Shown here: positions 5,932 to 13,806 of the stretch, in pieces
How positions within the stretch are numbered: position 1 is the stretch's first letter
Layout: each line of letters opens with the position of its first letter
Assembly (NCBI GenBank): GCA_004557075.1
Contig: SFEX01000023.1
Location: 1-25,153, forward strand
Direction of reading: 5' to 3'
DNA: 25,153 nt
DNA from: Clostridiales bacterium
GTDB taxonomy: Bacteria; Bacillota; Clostridia; Oscillospirales; Oscillospiraceae
Notes under the pieces: generated by a model
Seen by the model: the letters and a program-made list of their open reading frames with translations, nothing else
Database searches by the model: none
Told to the model about the DNA's origin: nothing
Made by a program: the position numbers and the translations under genes

Positions 5932-7134
5932 ATGAATACTGTCGTAATAATCGGCGGCGGAGCGTCGGGAATGATGGCGGCGCTGACGGCGGCCGAGGAT
6001 AAGAATAATAATGTAATACTTCTTGAGCGTCAGCAGCGCGTGGGGCGCAAGCTCCTGAGTACCGGAAACGGACGCTGCAACCTCAGCAACATAAACGCCG
6101 CTCCGGCAAACTATCACGGCGAGCAGGCGGATTTTGCCTCGCGTGTTCTGGAGCGCTTTACACCTGCCGACACGCTGGCGTTTTTCGATAAGCTGGGGCT
6201 TCTGACCGAGACGGAATACGGCGGGAGAGTCTACCCTCTGTCCAATTCCGCGAACAGCGTCGTGGACGTTCTGCGCTATGCGCTTGAGCGGGAGAATATA
6301 AGCGTCAAAACCTCATGCCCCGTGCGTGAGATAGCGCGCCGCAGCGAGAGCTTTTTGGTAAAAACTGACGATTGCGAGATAAAAGCCGACTTCGTAATAG
6401 TCTCCTGCGGCGGGGCTGCGGGAGCAAAGGTCGGCGGCGTGACCGACGGCTATGAGCTGCTGAAAGCGCTTGGCCATAAGCGCACCGCCCTGCGCCCCGC
6501 GCTGGTGCAGCTTTTGACAGACCCTACCTATCCGCGCGCGCTAAAGGGCGTCAGGGTGCAGGCAAGGCTGCGTCTTGAGCTTGGAGGAGAGACTCTGAGC
6601 GAGAGCAGCGGAGAGCTGCAATTTACGGAAGCCGGCTTGAGCGGCCCCGCGGCATTTGATATATCACGCACGGCCTCGGCTATAGGCGAGGGCATGGTGC
6701 ATATCGACCTGCTGCCCGGCGTGACTGAGCTTGAGGACAGGCTTCGCCGTCGCTGCGGGAATAACCCCGATATGGCGGCTGAGAATATCCTGACGGGGAT
6801 ACTGCACAGCCGTCTGGGTAAAATGGTTGTCAAATATTCGGGCGTGAGCCTCGGCAAGAGACTTCGCGAGCTTGACGATACGGAGATCACCGCCATAGCT
6901 CGGGCAAGCAGCGATTTTTCGCTTGAGCTGCGCGGAGTTGAGGACTTTGACCACGCGCAGGTGACGGCGGGCGGCATAAAAACGACGGGCGTTAATCCGG
7001 AGAGCCTCGAGAGCTGGTTTGTGCCGCATCTTTTTATAACGGGCGAGCTGCTCGATGTTGACGGCGACTGCGGCGGATATAATTTGCAGTGGGCGTGGTC
7101 GAGCGGCTACATTGCGGGGAGGCTTGGAAAATGA
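5932..7134 (+). CDS. FAD-dependent oxidoreductase, HI0933/YhiN family
   Basis: The 400-residue protein begins MNTVVIIGGGASGMMAALTA, a Rossmann dinucleotide-binding motif. The family signature GRKLLSTGNGRCNLSN follows, then VSCGGAAGAKVGGVTDGYELL. The C-terminal FAD closure is HLFITGELLDVDGDCGGYNL followed by QWAWSSGYIAGRL. Members are soluble flavoproteins of mostly unknown substrate; one clostridial relative, BaiN, has been linked to bile-acid reduction, but that cannot be transferred from family membership. I chose the ATG at 5932, one base after the asparaginase stop; the ATG at 5902 would add ten residues inside that gene. It overlaps the next gene as ATGA. Family confident, substrate unknown. 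Confidence 0.88.
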   Translation: MNTVVIIGGGASGMMAALTAAEDKNNNVILLERQQRVGRKLLSTGNGRCNLSNINAAPANYHGEQADFASRVLERFTPADTLAFFDKLGLLTETEYGGRVYPLSNSANSVVDVLRYALERENISVKTSCPVREIARRSESFLVKTDDCEIKADFVIVSCGGAAGAKVGGVTDGYELLKALGHKRTALRPALVQLLTDPTYPRALKGVRVQARLRLELGGETLSESSGELQFTEAGLSGPAAFDISRTASAIGEGMVHIDLLPGVTELEDRLRRRCGNNPDMAAENILTGILHSRLGKMVVKYSGVSLGKRLRELDDTEITAIARASSDFSLELRGVEDFDHAQVTAGGIKTTGVNPESLESWFVPHLFITGELLDVDGDCGGYNLQWAWSSGYIAGRLGK

Positions 7135-8708
7135 TACAGGTTCGTTCGCTGCGCCTTGACCCGGGAGAGAGTGAGGATAAGCTCAGGAAAAAAGCGGCGC
7201 GCGAGCTGCACATTTCCGAAAGAGAGATATCCGAGCTTATCATAACCAAAAAATCCTTAGACGCGCGGAAGAAGAACGATATACACTGGCTATACTCAGT
7301 CGCTGTGAAAATAAGCGATGAGGACAGAATACTTGCGCGCTCAAAAAGCAAAAACGTATTCCGCTATGAGCACTTTGAGTACGATATACCGCGCATTAGC
7401 GCTAAAAAGCGCCCGGTTATCGCCGGCTTTGGCCCTGCGGGAATGTTTGCGGCGCTTGTGCTGGCAAAAGCGGGGCTGCGCCCTATCGTTCTCGAGCGCG
7501 GCAGGGACGCCGAGAGCCGCCGCAAAGCCGTAGAGGACTTCCGCTCAGGCGGAGCGCTCGACCCGGAATGCAATGTGCAGTTCGGTGAGGGCGGTGCCGG
7601 GACTTTTTCCGACGGCAAGCTCAACACCGGCATAAAGGACAAGCGCATCCGCTGGATGCTTGAACAGTTCGTGCTCCACGGCGCGCCTGAGAGCATACTC
7701 TATGACGCAAAGCCGCATATCGGTACGGACATACTGATAAATGTGGTGCAGAATATTCGGCAGACCGTGATCTCACTTGGCGGAGAGGTTCGCTTCGGCG
7801 CAAAGCTCACGGGGCTTAAAGCGGATAAAAATACCCTCTGCGGCATTGAGGTCACAGAGGGGGACAGGGTATATACAATAGATTGCAGCAGGCTCATCCT
7901 CGCCGTCGGCCATTCGGCGCGGGATACTTTTGAGATGCTTGACAGCATGGGCGTTCCCATGGAGCCGAAGGCGTTTTCAATGGGTGTGCGTATAGAGCAC
8001 AGGCAGGCGGATATCGACAAGGCGCAGTACGGCGAGGGCAGCGATAAGCTCCCTCCGGCCGACTACTCCCTCAATGTTCATCTGCCCGACGGCACGAGCG
8101 CGTATACATTTTGCATGTGCCCGGGCGGAGAGGTCATTGCCGCCGCGTCGGAGACAGGCGGGATATGCACAAACGGTATGAGCCTGAACGCCCGCGCGGG
8201 CGAGAACGCAAATTCCGCGCTTTTAGTCACCCTGCACCCCGAGGATTTTCCGTATGAGGGCACCCTCGGCGGAGTGTACTGGCAGCGGGAGATAGAGCAA
8301 AGGGCGTTTGATCTGAGCGGCGATTACCGCGCCCCGGCGCAGACCGTGGGCAGCTTTTTAAAGCGCGAAAAGGGTGCGCCCTCGGCAAAGGTGATGCCGA
8401 GCTACCGCCCGGGAGTTTACTGGTGCGAGCTGCATGAGCTGCTGCCGGAGAGGATCACCTCAGTGCTTGAGGCGGCCTTGCCGGCGCTTGGGAAAAAGCT
8501 TTGCGGCTTCGACGACCCGGAGGGCGTGTTGACCGCCCCCGAGACGCGCTCGTCCTCGCCGGTGCGCATACTTCGCAATGAGCGCTGCACATCGGAGCTT
8601 CGCGGCCTGTACCCCTGCGGTGAGGGCGCGGGTTACGCCGGGGGCATCACCTCCGCCGCCGTGGACGGCATGAGATGCGCCGAGGCGCTGATGGAAAGCC
8701 TCGAATGA
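7131..8708 (+). CDS. FAD-dependent dehydrogenase, COG2509-like
   Basis: The ATG at 7131 overlaps the previous stop (ATGA), giving 525 residues; a start at 7089 would lie deep in the preceding gene. Residues 1-90 form a separate N-terminal domain typical of this family (KKAARELHISEREISELII). VIAGFGPAGMFAALVLAKAG (about 96-115) then binds FAD, FGEGGAGTFSDGKLNTGI is the family signature, and GLYPCGEGAGYAGGITSAAV lies near the end. These proteins are annotated as NAD(P)/FAD-dependent oxidoreductases; the physiological substrate is unknown. Two unrelated-type flavoproteins translated in tandem suggest a common redox pathway, though this is inference. It is the last gene before the terminator at 8725. 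Confidence 0.87.
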   Translation: MIQVRSLRLDPGESEDKLRKKAARELHISEREISELIITKKSLDARKKNDIHWLYSVAVKISDEDRILARSKSKNVFRYEHFEYDIPRISAKKRPVIAGFGPAGMFAALVLAKAGLRPIVLERGRDAESRRKAVEDFRSGGALDPECNVQFGEGGAGTFSDGKLNTGIKDKRIRWMLEQFVLHGAPESILYDAKPHIGTDILINVVQNIRQTVISLGGEVRFGAKLTGLKADKNTLCGIEVTEGDRVYTIDCSRLILAVGHSARDTFEMLDSMGVPMEPKAFSMGVRIEHRQADIDKAQYGEGSDKLPPADYSLNVHLPDGTSAYTFCMCPGGEVIAAASETGGICTNGMSLNARAGENANSALLVTLHPEDFPYEGTLGGVYWQREIEQRAFDLSGDYRAPAQTVGSFLKREKGAPSAKVMPSYRPGVYWCELHELLPERITSVLEAALPALGKKLCGFDDPEGVLTAPETRSSSPVRILRNERCTSELRGLYPCGEGAGYAGGITSAAVDGMRCAEALMESLE

Positions 8709-8724
8709 TGTTTTAAAATGAAAC

Positions 8725-8754
8725 GAGACGGGCATTTTGCCCGTCTCATTTTTT
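8725..8754 (+). terminator. Terminator shared by convergent genes
   Basis: GAGACGGGC (8725-8733) pairs with GCCCGTCTC (8739-8747) around ATTTT and is followed by ATTTTTT. On the minus strand the same stem is followed by GTTTCATTTTAAAA, so it may also end the opposing gene, whose stop codon overlaps the stem. Confidence 0.9.
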
Positions 8755-9732
8755 GCTCTTTATTACGGAGTCGACGATGCCGCGCACGGCGGCGAACAGA
8801 ACTCCCGCGACAGGCCAGATGATCCACGTCCTGTCCCAGCGCCCTGTAACGAAGCTTGCAGCCAAATATATCGCCGTCATAAGGCACCAGTACGCGCCCG
8901 AGAATACTGAGGTGCGGCGCTCGACCGCTTTGTTTTCCGGCGTGTAGTCGTCGAGCTGCAAAAGCTTATTATACGCAGACCATATGCAGCCGAAGCGCAC
9001 AAAGAGATACACCGCAATCGCAACGCAGATTAGAAGCAAGTCAACGCCGGAAGCGACGACGATATCGCGCGCGCCCATGCACGAGAGCACTATAAGCGGC
9101 AGCACACCGAGAATGCACAGTGTAACGCCTATTGCGACGCTGCGGTAGTAGGATCCTTGAAAATCCGCTTTCATATTTCTTACCGAGCGCTCTGCCGCTG
9201 CGTCGAGGCGGATAAGCTCCTTGTCGAGAAACTCATATTTTGAGAGCTTTCCCGAGGTTATGATAAGCGCTGCAACGCCGACTGCGACAAGGATGAGCAG
9301 CGCAGCCATGCCGATGCCGGTCGCCGCGCCCTCGGATACAGGGCTCTGCGGCATCTCCGAAAGAGCGGCGAGGAAGATAAGGCACACTGGGCTTAATATG
9401 CAAAGCATAACGGCCAGTGCGATTTTCGGCGCCGAATTTTCCGTCATGGCGATGAATTCCTGTGCCTGCGACGCGCTTACATAGTGTGCGCTCTGCTCGG
9501 CCTGAGGTTCGGCCGCCGTGGCCGCAGCTTCGGGCTCGTCGTTTTTAATAAGGTAGTCGGTGCTGACACCGAACAGATCGCTCAGACTCACAATCTTGTC
9601 CAGATCCGGCACCGATGCATCGCTCTCCCACTTGGACACCGACTGCCTTGTGACGCCGAGCTGCTCGGCAAGATTCTCCTGCGACCAGCCCTTCTGCCGC
9701 CGCAGCTCCGCGATTCTTCCGCCTAATGACAT
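8746..9732 (-). CDS. Membrane protein with N-terminal XRE DNA-binding domain
   Basis: The 328-residue protein starts with a clear HTH_3 domain (residues 1-62): GRIAELRRQKGWSQENLAEQ, LGVTRQSVSKWESDASVPDL and KIVSLSDLFGVSTDYLI. An alanine/glutamate-rich linker (about 65-95) follows. Then come about six hydrophobic helices, near 103-124, 138-160, 200-222, 225-249, 283-299 and 304-321, with a charged loop around 161-195. This makes a membrane-tethered transcription regulator; such XRE-plus-membrane proteins are common in gut Firmicutes but their signals are largely unknown. The ATG at 9732 is preceded on the minus strand by AAAGGTG. It is monocistronic and convergent with the flavoprotein operon. 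No partner sensor or target can be named. Confidence 0.82.
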   Translation of the reverse strand: MSLGGRIAELRRQKGWSQENLAEQLGVTRQSVSKWESDASVPDLDKIVSLSDLFGVSTDYLIKNDEPEAAATAAEPQAEQSAHYVSASQAQEFIAMTENSAPKIALAVMLCILSPVCLIFLAALSEMPQSPVSEGAATGIGMAALLILVAVGVAALIITSGKLSKYEFLDKELIRLDAAAERSVRNMKADFQGSYYRSVAIGVTLCILGVLPLIVLSCMGARDIVVASGVDLLLICVAIAVYLFVRFGCIWSAYNKLLQLDDYTPENKAVERRTSVFSGAYWCLMTAIYLAASFVTGRWDRTWIIWPVAGVLFAAVRGIVDSVIKSKK

Positions 9733-9766
9733 ATATCGATCACACCTTTACTTGGGTTATGCCGTT

Positions 9767-9795
9767 ATTCTATCAGGTATTTGATAATTTAACAA
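9767..9795 (-). promoter_or_regulatory. Promoter of the membrane XRE gene
   Basis: On the minus strand TTGTTA (9795-9790) is followed after 17 bases by TAGAAT (9772-9767), about 35 bases before the ATG. Confidence 0.65.
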
Positions 9796-9830
9796 GAAAG
9801 TCGGGCAGGAAATGTGTCAACTGCCAGTTG

Positions 9831-9884
9831 CCGGTGGCTACCGGAGAGCAATTCGTATTAAGATTTCAAATAATCTTTTTTGCG
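9831..9884 (+). repeat. Dispersed hairpin repeat, copy B
   Basis: CCGGT (9831-9835), loop GGCT, ACCGG (9840-9844), then AGAGCAATTCG, an A/T-rich stretch with TTTCAAATAATC, and TTTTTTGCG ending at 9884. A partial copy follows at about 9910-9951, sharing the TTGAATAATCTGTTTTT part and a terminal GACCGG. Confidence 0.65.
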
Positions 9885-9983
9885 TCAGCCCGACCGGTTT
9901 TTCTTTTCGCTTCTACGCTTTGAATAATCTGTTTTTCTGGCGCTCGACCGGTGAGGTTGCGGATAATCTTTGCTGCACTCGCG

Positions 9984-10034
9984 CTCCTCGCCGGAGGGGC
10001 AATTCGATTTGAGACTTAAAAGAATCGTTTTTGC
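9984..10034 (+). repeat. Dispersed hairpin repeat, copy C
   Basis: CTCC/GGAG hairpin (9984-9996), then GGGCAATTCG, GACTTAAAAGAATCGTT and TTTGC. It is preceded by TGCACTCGCGC, a motif that also bounds the 10069-10245 element. Confidence 0.6.
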
Positions 10035-10068
10035 CATAGCCCAACAGATGACATTGCTGTTATCATTA

Positions 10069-10245
10069 TTGCACTCGCGCACTCAGGCGTAGGGGCGAGC
10101 ATTGCTCGTCCGTTTCTGAAATCATGCAACGCGGCAAAATAGGTGCTATTGCCAAAAATTATGTTCTCGTTAACCTCTGGAAATTGCCCCACACGCGGAC
10201 GACCAATGGTCGCCCCTACAATTTTAATTTAGAGCGCGAGTGCAA
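10069..10245. repeat. MITE-like palindromic element with nested inverted repeats
   Basis: Outer ends TTGCACTCGCGC (10069-10080) and GCGCGAGTGCAA (10234-10245) are perfect 12-base inverted copies. Inside lie TAGGGGCGAGCATTGCTCGT (from 10090) and the inverted counterpart starting CGGACGACCAATGGTCGCCC (10196-10218). Each inner copy is itself nearly palindromic (GAGCATTGCTC; GACCAATGGTC). About 80 bases of A/T-rich centre separate them. It encodes nothing. The structure suggests a non-autonomous mobile palindrome, but no target duplication is evident. Confidence 0.6.
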
Positions 10246-10279
10246 CATAGATAATTGCCATTGTTACTGGTCGAGACAC

Positions 10280-10333
10280 CGCAATAACGATTAATTGAAG
10301 CCTTAACTCGAATTGCTCAGCGGCAGCCGCCGC
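10280..10333 (-). repeat. Dispersed hairpin repeat, copy D
   Basis: Minus-strand copy: hairpin GCGGC-GGCT-GCCGC (10333-10320), TGAGCAATTCG, then AAGGCTTCAATTAATCGTTA and TTGCG. The 36-base core differs from copy E by one base. Confidence 0.7.
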
Positions 10334-10346
10334 CCGGTCGTGATAC

Positions 10347-10401
10347 CGCAATAACGATTAATTGAAGCCTTAACGCGAATTGCTTCCCGCCAGCCGGCGG
10401 G
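10347..10401 (-). repeat. Dispersed hairpin repeat, copy E
   Basis: Minus-strand copy: hairpin CCCGCC-GGCT-GGCGGG (10401-10386), AAGCAATTCG, then a core identical to copy D except for one base. The GGCT loop is shared with copies B and D. Confidence 0.7.
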
Positions 10402-10573
10402 CGAATCGCCTCTCCGGCGAGGAGTCCAGCAAATCCTGCAATATTACAAAAAATTAATAAATTGTAAACGCGCCGAAATGCGCTAAGCATTGATAGCACT
10501 GCGTTTTTTGACGAACGAAAAATTTCAGCAGGAAAATTGCGGGAATAATTATAACGGACAGTAAAAAGGCTGA

Positions 10574-10589
10574 ACACAATATTTAGTGG
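10574..10589. promoter_or_regulatory. NrdR-like box 1
   Basis: ACACAATATTTAGTGG closely matches the NrdR box consensus acaCwAtATaTwGtgt, including the invariant C, A, AT, T and G positions. NrdR is the ATP/dATP-sensing repressor of ribonucleotide reductase genes, and this site lies upstream of nrdG-nrdD. Confidence 0.7.
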
Positions 10590-10615
10590 TCGTGAGGGTT
10601 ACAAAGCAGTAAAAA

Positions 10616-10631
10616 TTACTACATTTTGTGG
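10616..10631. promoter_or_regulatory. NrdR-like box 2
   Basis: TTACTACATTTTGTGG fits the NrdR consensus less well but keeps its core. It starts 42 bases after box 1, four helical turns, and ends eight bases before the -35 box. Paired boxes on one DNA face are the known arrangement. Confidence 0.62.
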
Positions 10632-10638
10632 CTTTTTA

Positions 10639-10667
10639 TTGACAAGGCCAACAAGATATGCTATTGT
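10639..10667 (+). promoter_or_regulatory. Promoter of the nrdG-nrdD-trxB operon
   Basis: TTGACA (10639-10644), 17 bases, TATTGT (10662-10667). The leader to the nrdG ATG is about 22 bases and contains AAAGGAG. Confidence 0.82.
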
Positions 10668-10695
10668 TTAGAACGCTGAATAAAAGGAGTGCGAA

Positions 10696-11394
10696 ATGAA
10701 GATCTCAGGAATTCAAAAACTTACGCTCCTCGATTACCCCGGAACGGTTGCCTGCACGCTGTTCACGGCAGGGTGCAATTTCAGATGCCCTTTCTGCCAT
10801 AACGCTGCGCTGGTGCTGCCGGAGCAGATCGAGGACGGCAGCCTTGACGAGGACGAGGTTCTTGACTTTTTGAAAAAGCGTCAGGGCATTTTGGACGGCG
10901 TCGCGATAACCGGCGGCGAGCCGATGTTGCACAGGGACTTGCCCGAGCTGCTTTCCAAGATAAAGGCTCTCGGCTATAAGATAAAGCTGGATACCAACGG
11001 CTCAAATCCCGAAATGCTCAAAGAGGTAATAGAGCGCAGGCTCATAGACCGCGTGGCTATGGATATTAAAAATTCGCCGGAGGCATACGGAGAAACGATC
11101 GGAGTTGAAAACTTTGACCTTGCGCCGATTGAAAGGTCGAAGGACATGCTGCTTTGCGACGATATGGACTACGAGTTTCGCACGACGGTAGTGAAAGGCA
11201 TACATACCGAAGAGAGCCTGATCGAAGCGGCCAAATGGATAAAAGGCGCGAAGGAATATTATTTGCAGCAGTTTAAGGACTCGGGAAACCTCATCCTGCC
11301 GGATGGGCTTTCCGCTTACGACGAAAAAGAGATGCACGCTTTGGCAGAGCTGGTGCGCGAGCATGTGCCCGCTGCCGAAGTGAGAGGCGTTTAG
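10696..11394 (+). CDS. nrdG: Anaerobic ribonucleotide reductase activating protein (radical SAM)
   Basis: The 232-residue protein carries the radical-SAM cluster motif at Cys27, Cys31 and Cys34 (AGCNFRCPFCHN), then AITGGEP for SAM binding and LDTNGSNP. It reductively cleaves S-adenosylmethionine and installs the glycyl radical on NrdD. The opening ISGIQKLTLLDYPGTVACTL is typical of the longer, Clostridia/archaea-type NrdG. AAAGGAG precedes the ATG. The nrdD gene starts 20 bases downstream, so the two are co-transcribed from the promoter at 10639, probably under NrdR control. Adjacency to nrdD rules out most other radical-SAM activases. Confidence 0.94.
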   Translation: MKISGIQKLTLLDYPGTVACTLFTAGCNFRCPFCHNAALVLPEQIEDGSLDEDEVLDFLKKRQGILDGVAITGGEPMLHRDLPELLSKIKALGYKIKLDTNGSNPEMLKEVIERRLIDRVAMDIKNSPEAYGETIGVENFDLAPIERSKDMLLCDDMDYEFRTTVVKGIHTEESLIEAAKWIKGAKEYYLQQFKDSGNLILPDGLSAYDEKEMHALAELVREHVPAAEVRGV

Positions 11395-11414
11395 AGAAAT
11401 ATGGAGGATTACAG

Positions 11415-13790
11415 ATGTACCAGATAATAAAGAGAGACGGAAAAGTAGTTGACTTTGATATCAGCAAGATAACAAACGCGATAAAAAAGGCATTTGAAGC
11501 CACCGATACGGAGTATACCGACGACATCATTGATTTCATCGCGCTGAAGGTATCGGCAGACTTCCTGCCCAAGATAAAGGACGGCTATGTCGCTGTCGAG
11601 GATATTCAGGACAGCGTTGAGGCGGTTCTGTCGCGCGGCGGCTATGAGGGCGTTGCGAAGGCGTATATCCTCTATCGTAAGCAGAGAGAGAAACTGCGCA
11701 ACATGAAGAGCACCTACCTTGACTATAAGGAGACCGTCAACAGCTACGTCAATGTTCTTGACTGGCGCGTCAAGGAAAACTCCACCGTTACCTATTCCGT
11801 CGGCGGACTTATCCTTTCAAACTCCGGAGCCATCACCGCAAACTACTGGCTCAGCGAGATATACGACGAGGAGATCGGCAACGCTCACCGCAACTGCGAC
11901 CTGCACCTGCACGATCTGAGCATGCTCACCGGCTACTGCGCCGGCTGGAGCCTCAAGCAGCTCATACAGCAGGGACTCGGCATCCCGGGCAAGATAAACT
12001 CATCTCCCGCGAGCCACCTGTCCACCCTCTGCAACCAGATGGTAAACTTCCTCGGCATAATGCAGAACGAATGGGCCGGTGCGCAGGCGTTTTCGTCCTT
12101 TGACACCTACCTTGCTCCTTTCGTTAAGATAGACAACCTCAGCTACAAGGAAGTCAAGCAGTGCATCCAGTCGTTCATCTTCGGTGTGAATACACCGTCC
12201 CGCTGGGGTACTCAGGCGCCCTTCTCCAACATCACCCTTGACTGGACGGTTCCTGCCGACCTCAAGGATCTGCCGGCCATCGTCGGCGGCAAGGAGCAGG
12301 ATTTCACCTACGGAGACTGCGTTGACGAGATGGCAATGGTCAACAAGGCGTTCATCGACATCATGATCGAGGGCGACGCCAACGGCCGCGGCTTCCAGTA
12401 CCCGATCCCCACGTATTCCATCACCCGCGATTTCGACTGGTCACCCACGGAGAATAACAAGCTCCTGTTTGAGATGACGGCAAAGTACGGCACTCCGTAT
12501 TTCTCCAACTATATAAACTCCGATATGGAGCCGAGCGACGTGCGCAGCATGTGCTGCCGCCTGCGCCTTGACCTGCGCGAGCTGCGCAAAAAGTCCGGCG
12601 GCTTCTTCGGCTCGGGCGAGAGCACCGGCTCTGTCGGCGTCGTCACGATAAACATGCCCCGCATAGCCTACCTTGCGGCGGATGAGGCCGATTTCTTCAA
12701 GCGCCTTGACAAGATGATGGACATTGCTGCGCGCTCACTTAAAATTAAGCGCAACGTTATCACAAAGCTGCTCAACGAGGGGCTTTACCCCTATACCAAG
12801 TATTATCTCGGCACGTTTGAAAACCACTTCAGCACCATCGGCCTTGTCGGCATGAACGAGGCGGGCCTCAACGCCAAGTGGGTACGCGCCGATATGACCA
12901 GCAAAAAGTGCCAGGAATTCACGAAGAAGGTTCTCAACCATATGCGTGAGAAGCTCTCGGACTATCAGGAGATGTACGGCGACCTGTACAACCTGGAGGC
13001 TACTCCCGCTGAGAGCACCTCCTACCGTCTTGCAAAGCACGATGTGGAGCAGTTCCCCGATATCATCACAGCAGCCGAGCCCGGCGGAACTCCGTACTAT
13101 ACGAACTCCAGCCACCTGCCTGTCGGCTATACCGAGGACGTGTTCACGGCTCTGGACATTCAGGACGAGCTTCAGACCCTCTATACCTCCGGCACGGTAT
13201 TCCACGCCTTCCTCGGCGAGAAGCTGCCGAGCTGGGAGGCTGCGGCAAACCTTGTCCGCAAGATCGCCGAGAACTACAAGCTGCCCTATTACACCATAAG
13301 CCCCACATACTCTGTCTGCAAGAACCACGGCTACCTAAGCGGCGAACAGTTTACCTGCCCCGAGTGCGGCGAGAGCGCAGAGGTATACAGCCGCATAACC
13401 GGCTACTACCGCCCGGTTCAGAACTGGAACGCCGGTAAGACCCAGGAGTACAAGGAGCGCAAGGAGTATGATATCGATAAGTCCGTGCTCACCCACGAAG
13501 GCCCCCTGAACCCGGATACAAAGCCCGAGGCGGAAGCCAATGAGTGCGGCTGCGAAAACACCGGCAAGCGCACAATGCTGTTTGTCAGGGAAAACTGCCC
13601 CAACTGCCGCATAGCCTACAGCTATCTCGATAAGGCGGGAGTTGAGTACGAGAAGGTCATGGCGGAGGAAAACGTTGATCTTGCTCTCTCCCTCGGCGTA
13701 AAGCAGGCACCGACGCTCGTTATCACCGATGGCGACAGCGTTGAGAAGTATGCCGGCGCGGGTGCGATAAAGCAGTACCTGTTCAAGTAA
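11415..13790 (+). CDS. nrdD: Anaerobic (class III) ribonucleoside-triphosphate reductase with fused redoxin domain
   Basis: The 791-residue protein opens with an ATP-cone allosteric domain (1-95; YQIIKRDGKVVDFDISKI). The catalytic barrel follows, with SMCCRLRLDLREL (about 378-390) around the probable thiyl-radical cysteine. The zinc region has Cys635, His638, Cys648 and Cys651, and the glycyl-radical loop RITGYYRPVQNW has the radical glycine at 663. After a linker, residues 719-791 form a thioredoxin/glutaredoxin-like domain with CPNC at 728-731 and the cis-proline segment QAPTLVI. Class III enzymes convert NTPs to dNTPs without oxygen; formate-using members such as that of E. coli need no redoxin, whereas other lineages use thioredoxin-type reductants. 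The fusion points to the second type. trxB follows after 16 bases. Confidence 0.95.
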   Translation: MYQIIKRDGKVVDFDISKITNAIKKAFEATDTEYTDDIIDFIALKVSADFLPKIKDGYVAVEDIQDSVEAVLSRGGYEGVAKAYILYRKQREKLRNMKSTYLDYKETVNSYVNVLDWRVKENSTVTYSVGGLILSNSGAITANYWLSEIYDEEIGNAHRNCDLHLHDLSMLTGYCAGWSLKQLIQQGLGIPGKINSSPASHLSTLCNQMVNFLGIMQNEWAGAQAFSSFDTYLAPFVKIDNLSYKEVKQCIQSFIFGVNTPSRWGTQAPFSNITLDWTVPADLKDLPAIVGGKEQDFTYGDCVDEMAMVNKAFIDIMIEGDANGRGFQYPIPTYSITRDFDWSPTENNKLLFEMTAKYGTPYFSNYINSDMEPSDVRSMCCRLRLDLRELRKKSGGFFGSGESTGSVGVVTINMPRIAYLAADEADFFKRLDKMMDIAARSLKIKRNVITKLLNEGLYPYTKYYLGTFENHFSTIGLVGMNEAGLNAKWVRADMTSKKCQEFTKKVLNHMREKLSDYQEMYGDLYNLEATPAESTSYRLAKHDVEQFPDIITAAEPGGTPYYTNSSHLPVGYTEDVFTALDIQDELQTLYTSGTVFHAFLGEKLPSWEAAANLVRKIAENYKLPYYTISPTYSVCKNHGYLSGEQFTCPECGESAEVYSRITGYYRPVQNWNAGKTQEYKERKEYDIDKSVLTHEGPLNPDTKPEAEANECGCENTGKRTMLFVRENCPNCRIAYSYLDKAGVEYEKVMAEENVDLALSLGVKQAPTLVITDGDSVEKYAGAGAIKQYLFK

Positions 13791-13806
13791 GAGGAAAATA
13801 CCAAAA

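Larger units (their letters stand above)
9796..10573. other. Gene-free repeat-rich intergenic region
   Basis: No convincing coding frame is present across this stretch; short open frames here have no ribosome binding sites and cross palindromes. It holds at least four copies of a hairpin repeat (two on each strand), a partial copy, and a 177-base palindromic element, with plus copies to the left and minus copies to the right. The segment 10402-10573 is A/T-rich and shows nothing beyond minor inverted repeats. No transposase or tRNA is seen. Confidence 0.75.

Noticed and set aside
9484..10012. Several 65-80 codon plus-strand frames over the XRE gene and repeats
   Set aside because: They are antisense to a clear gene or run through palindromes, with no family resemblance.
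10069..10245. CRISPR array or tRNA in the repeat cluster
   Set aside because: Repeats are inverted, few and irregularly spaced; no cloverleaf or constant spacer length is present.
10317..10577. 86-codon minus-strand open frame in the intergenic region
   Set aside because: It crosses repeat copies D/E and NrdR box 1, and its composition is not protein-like.
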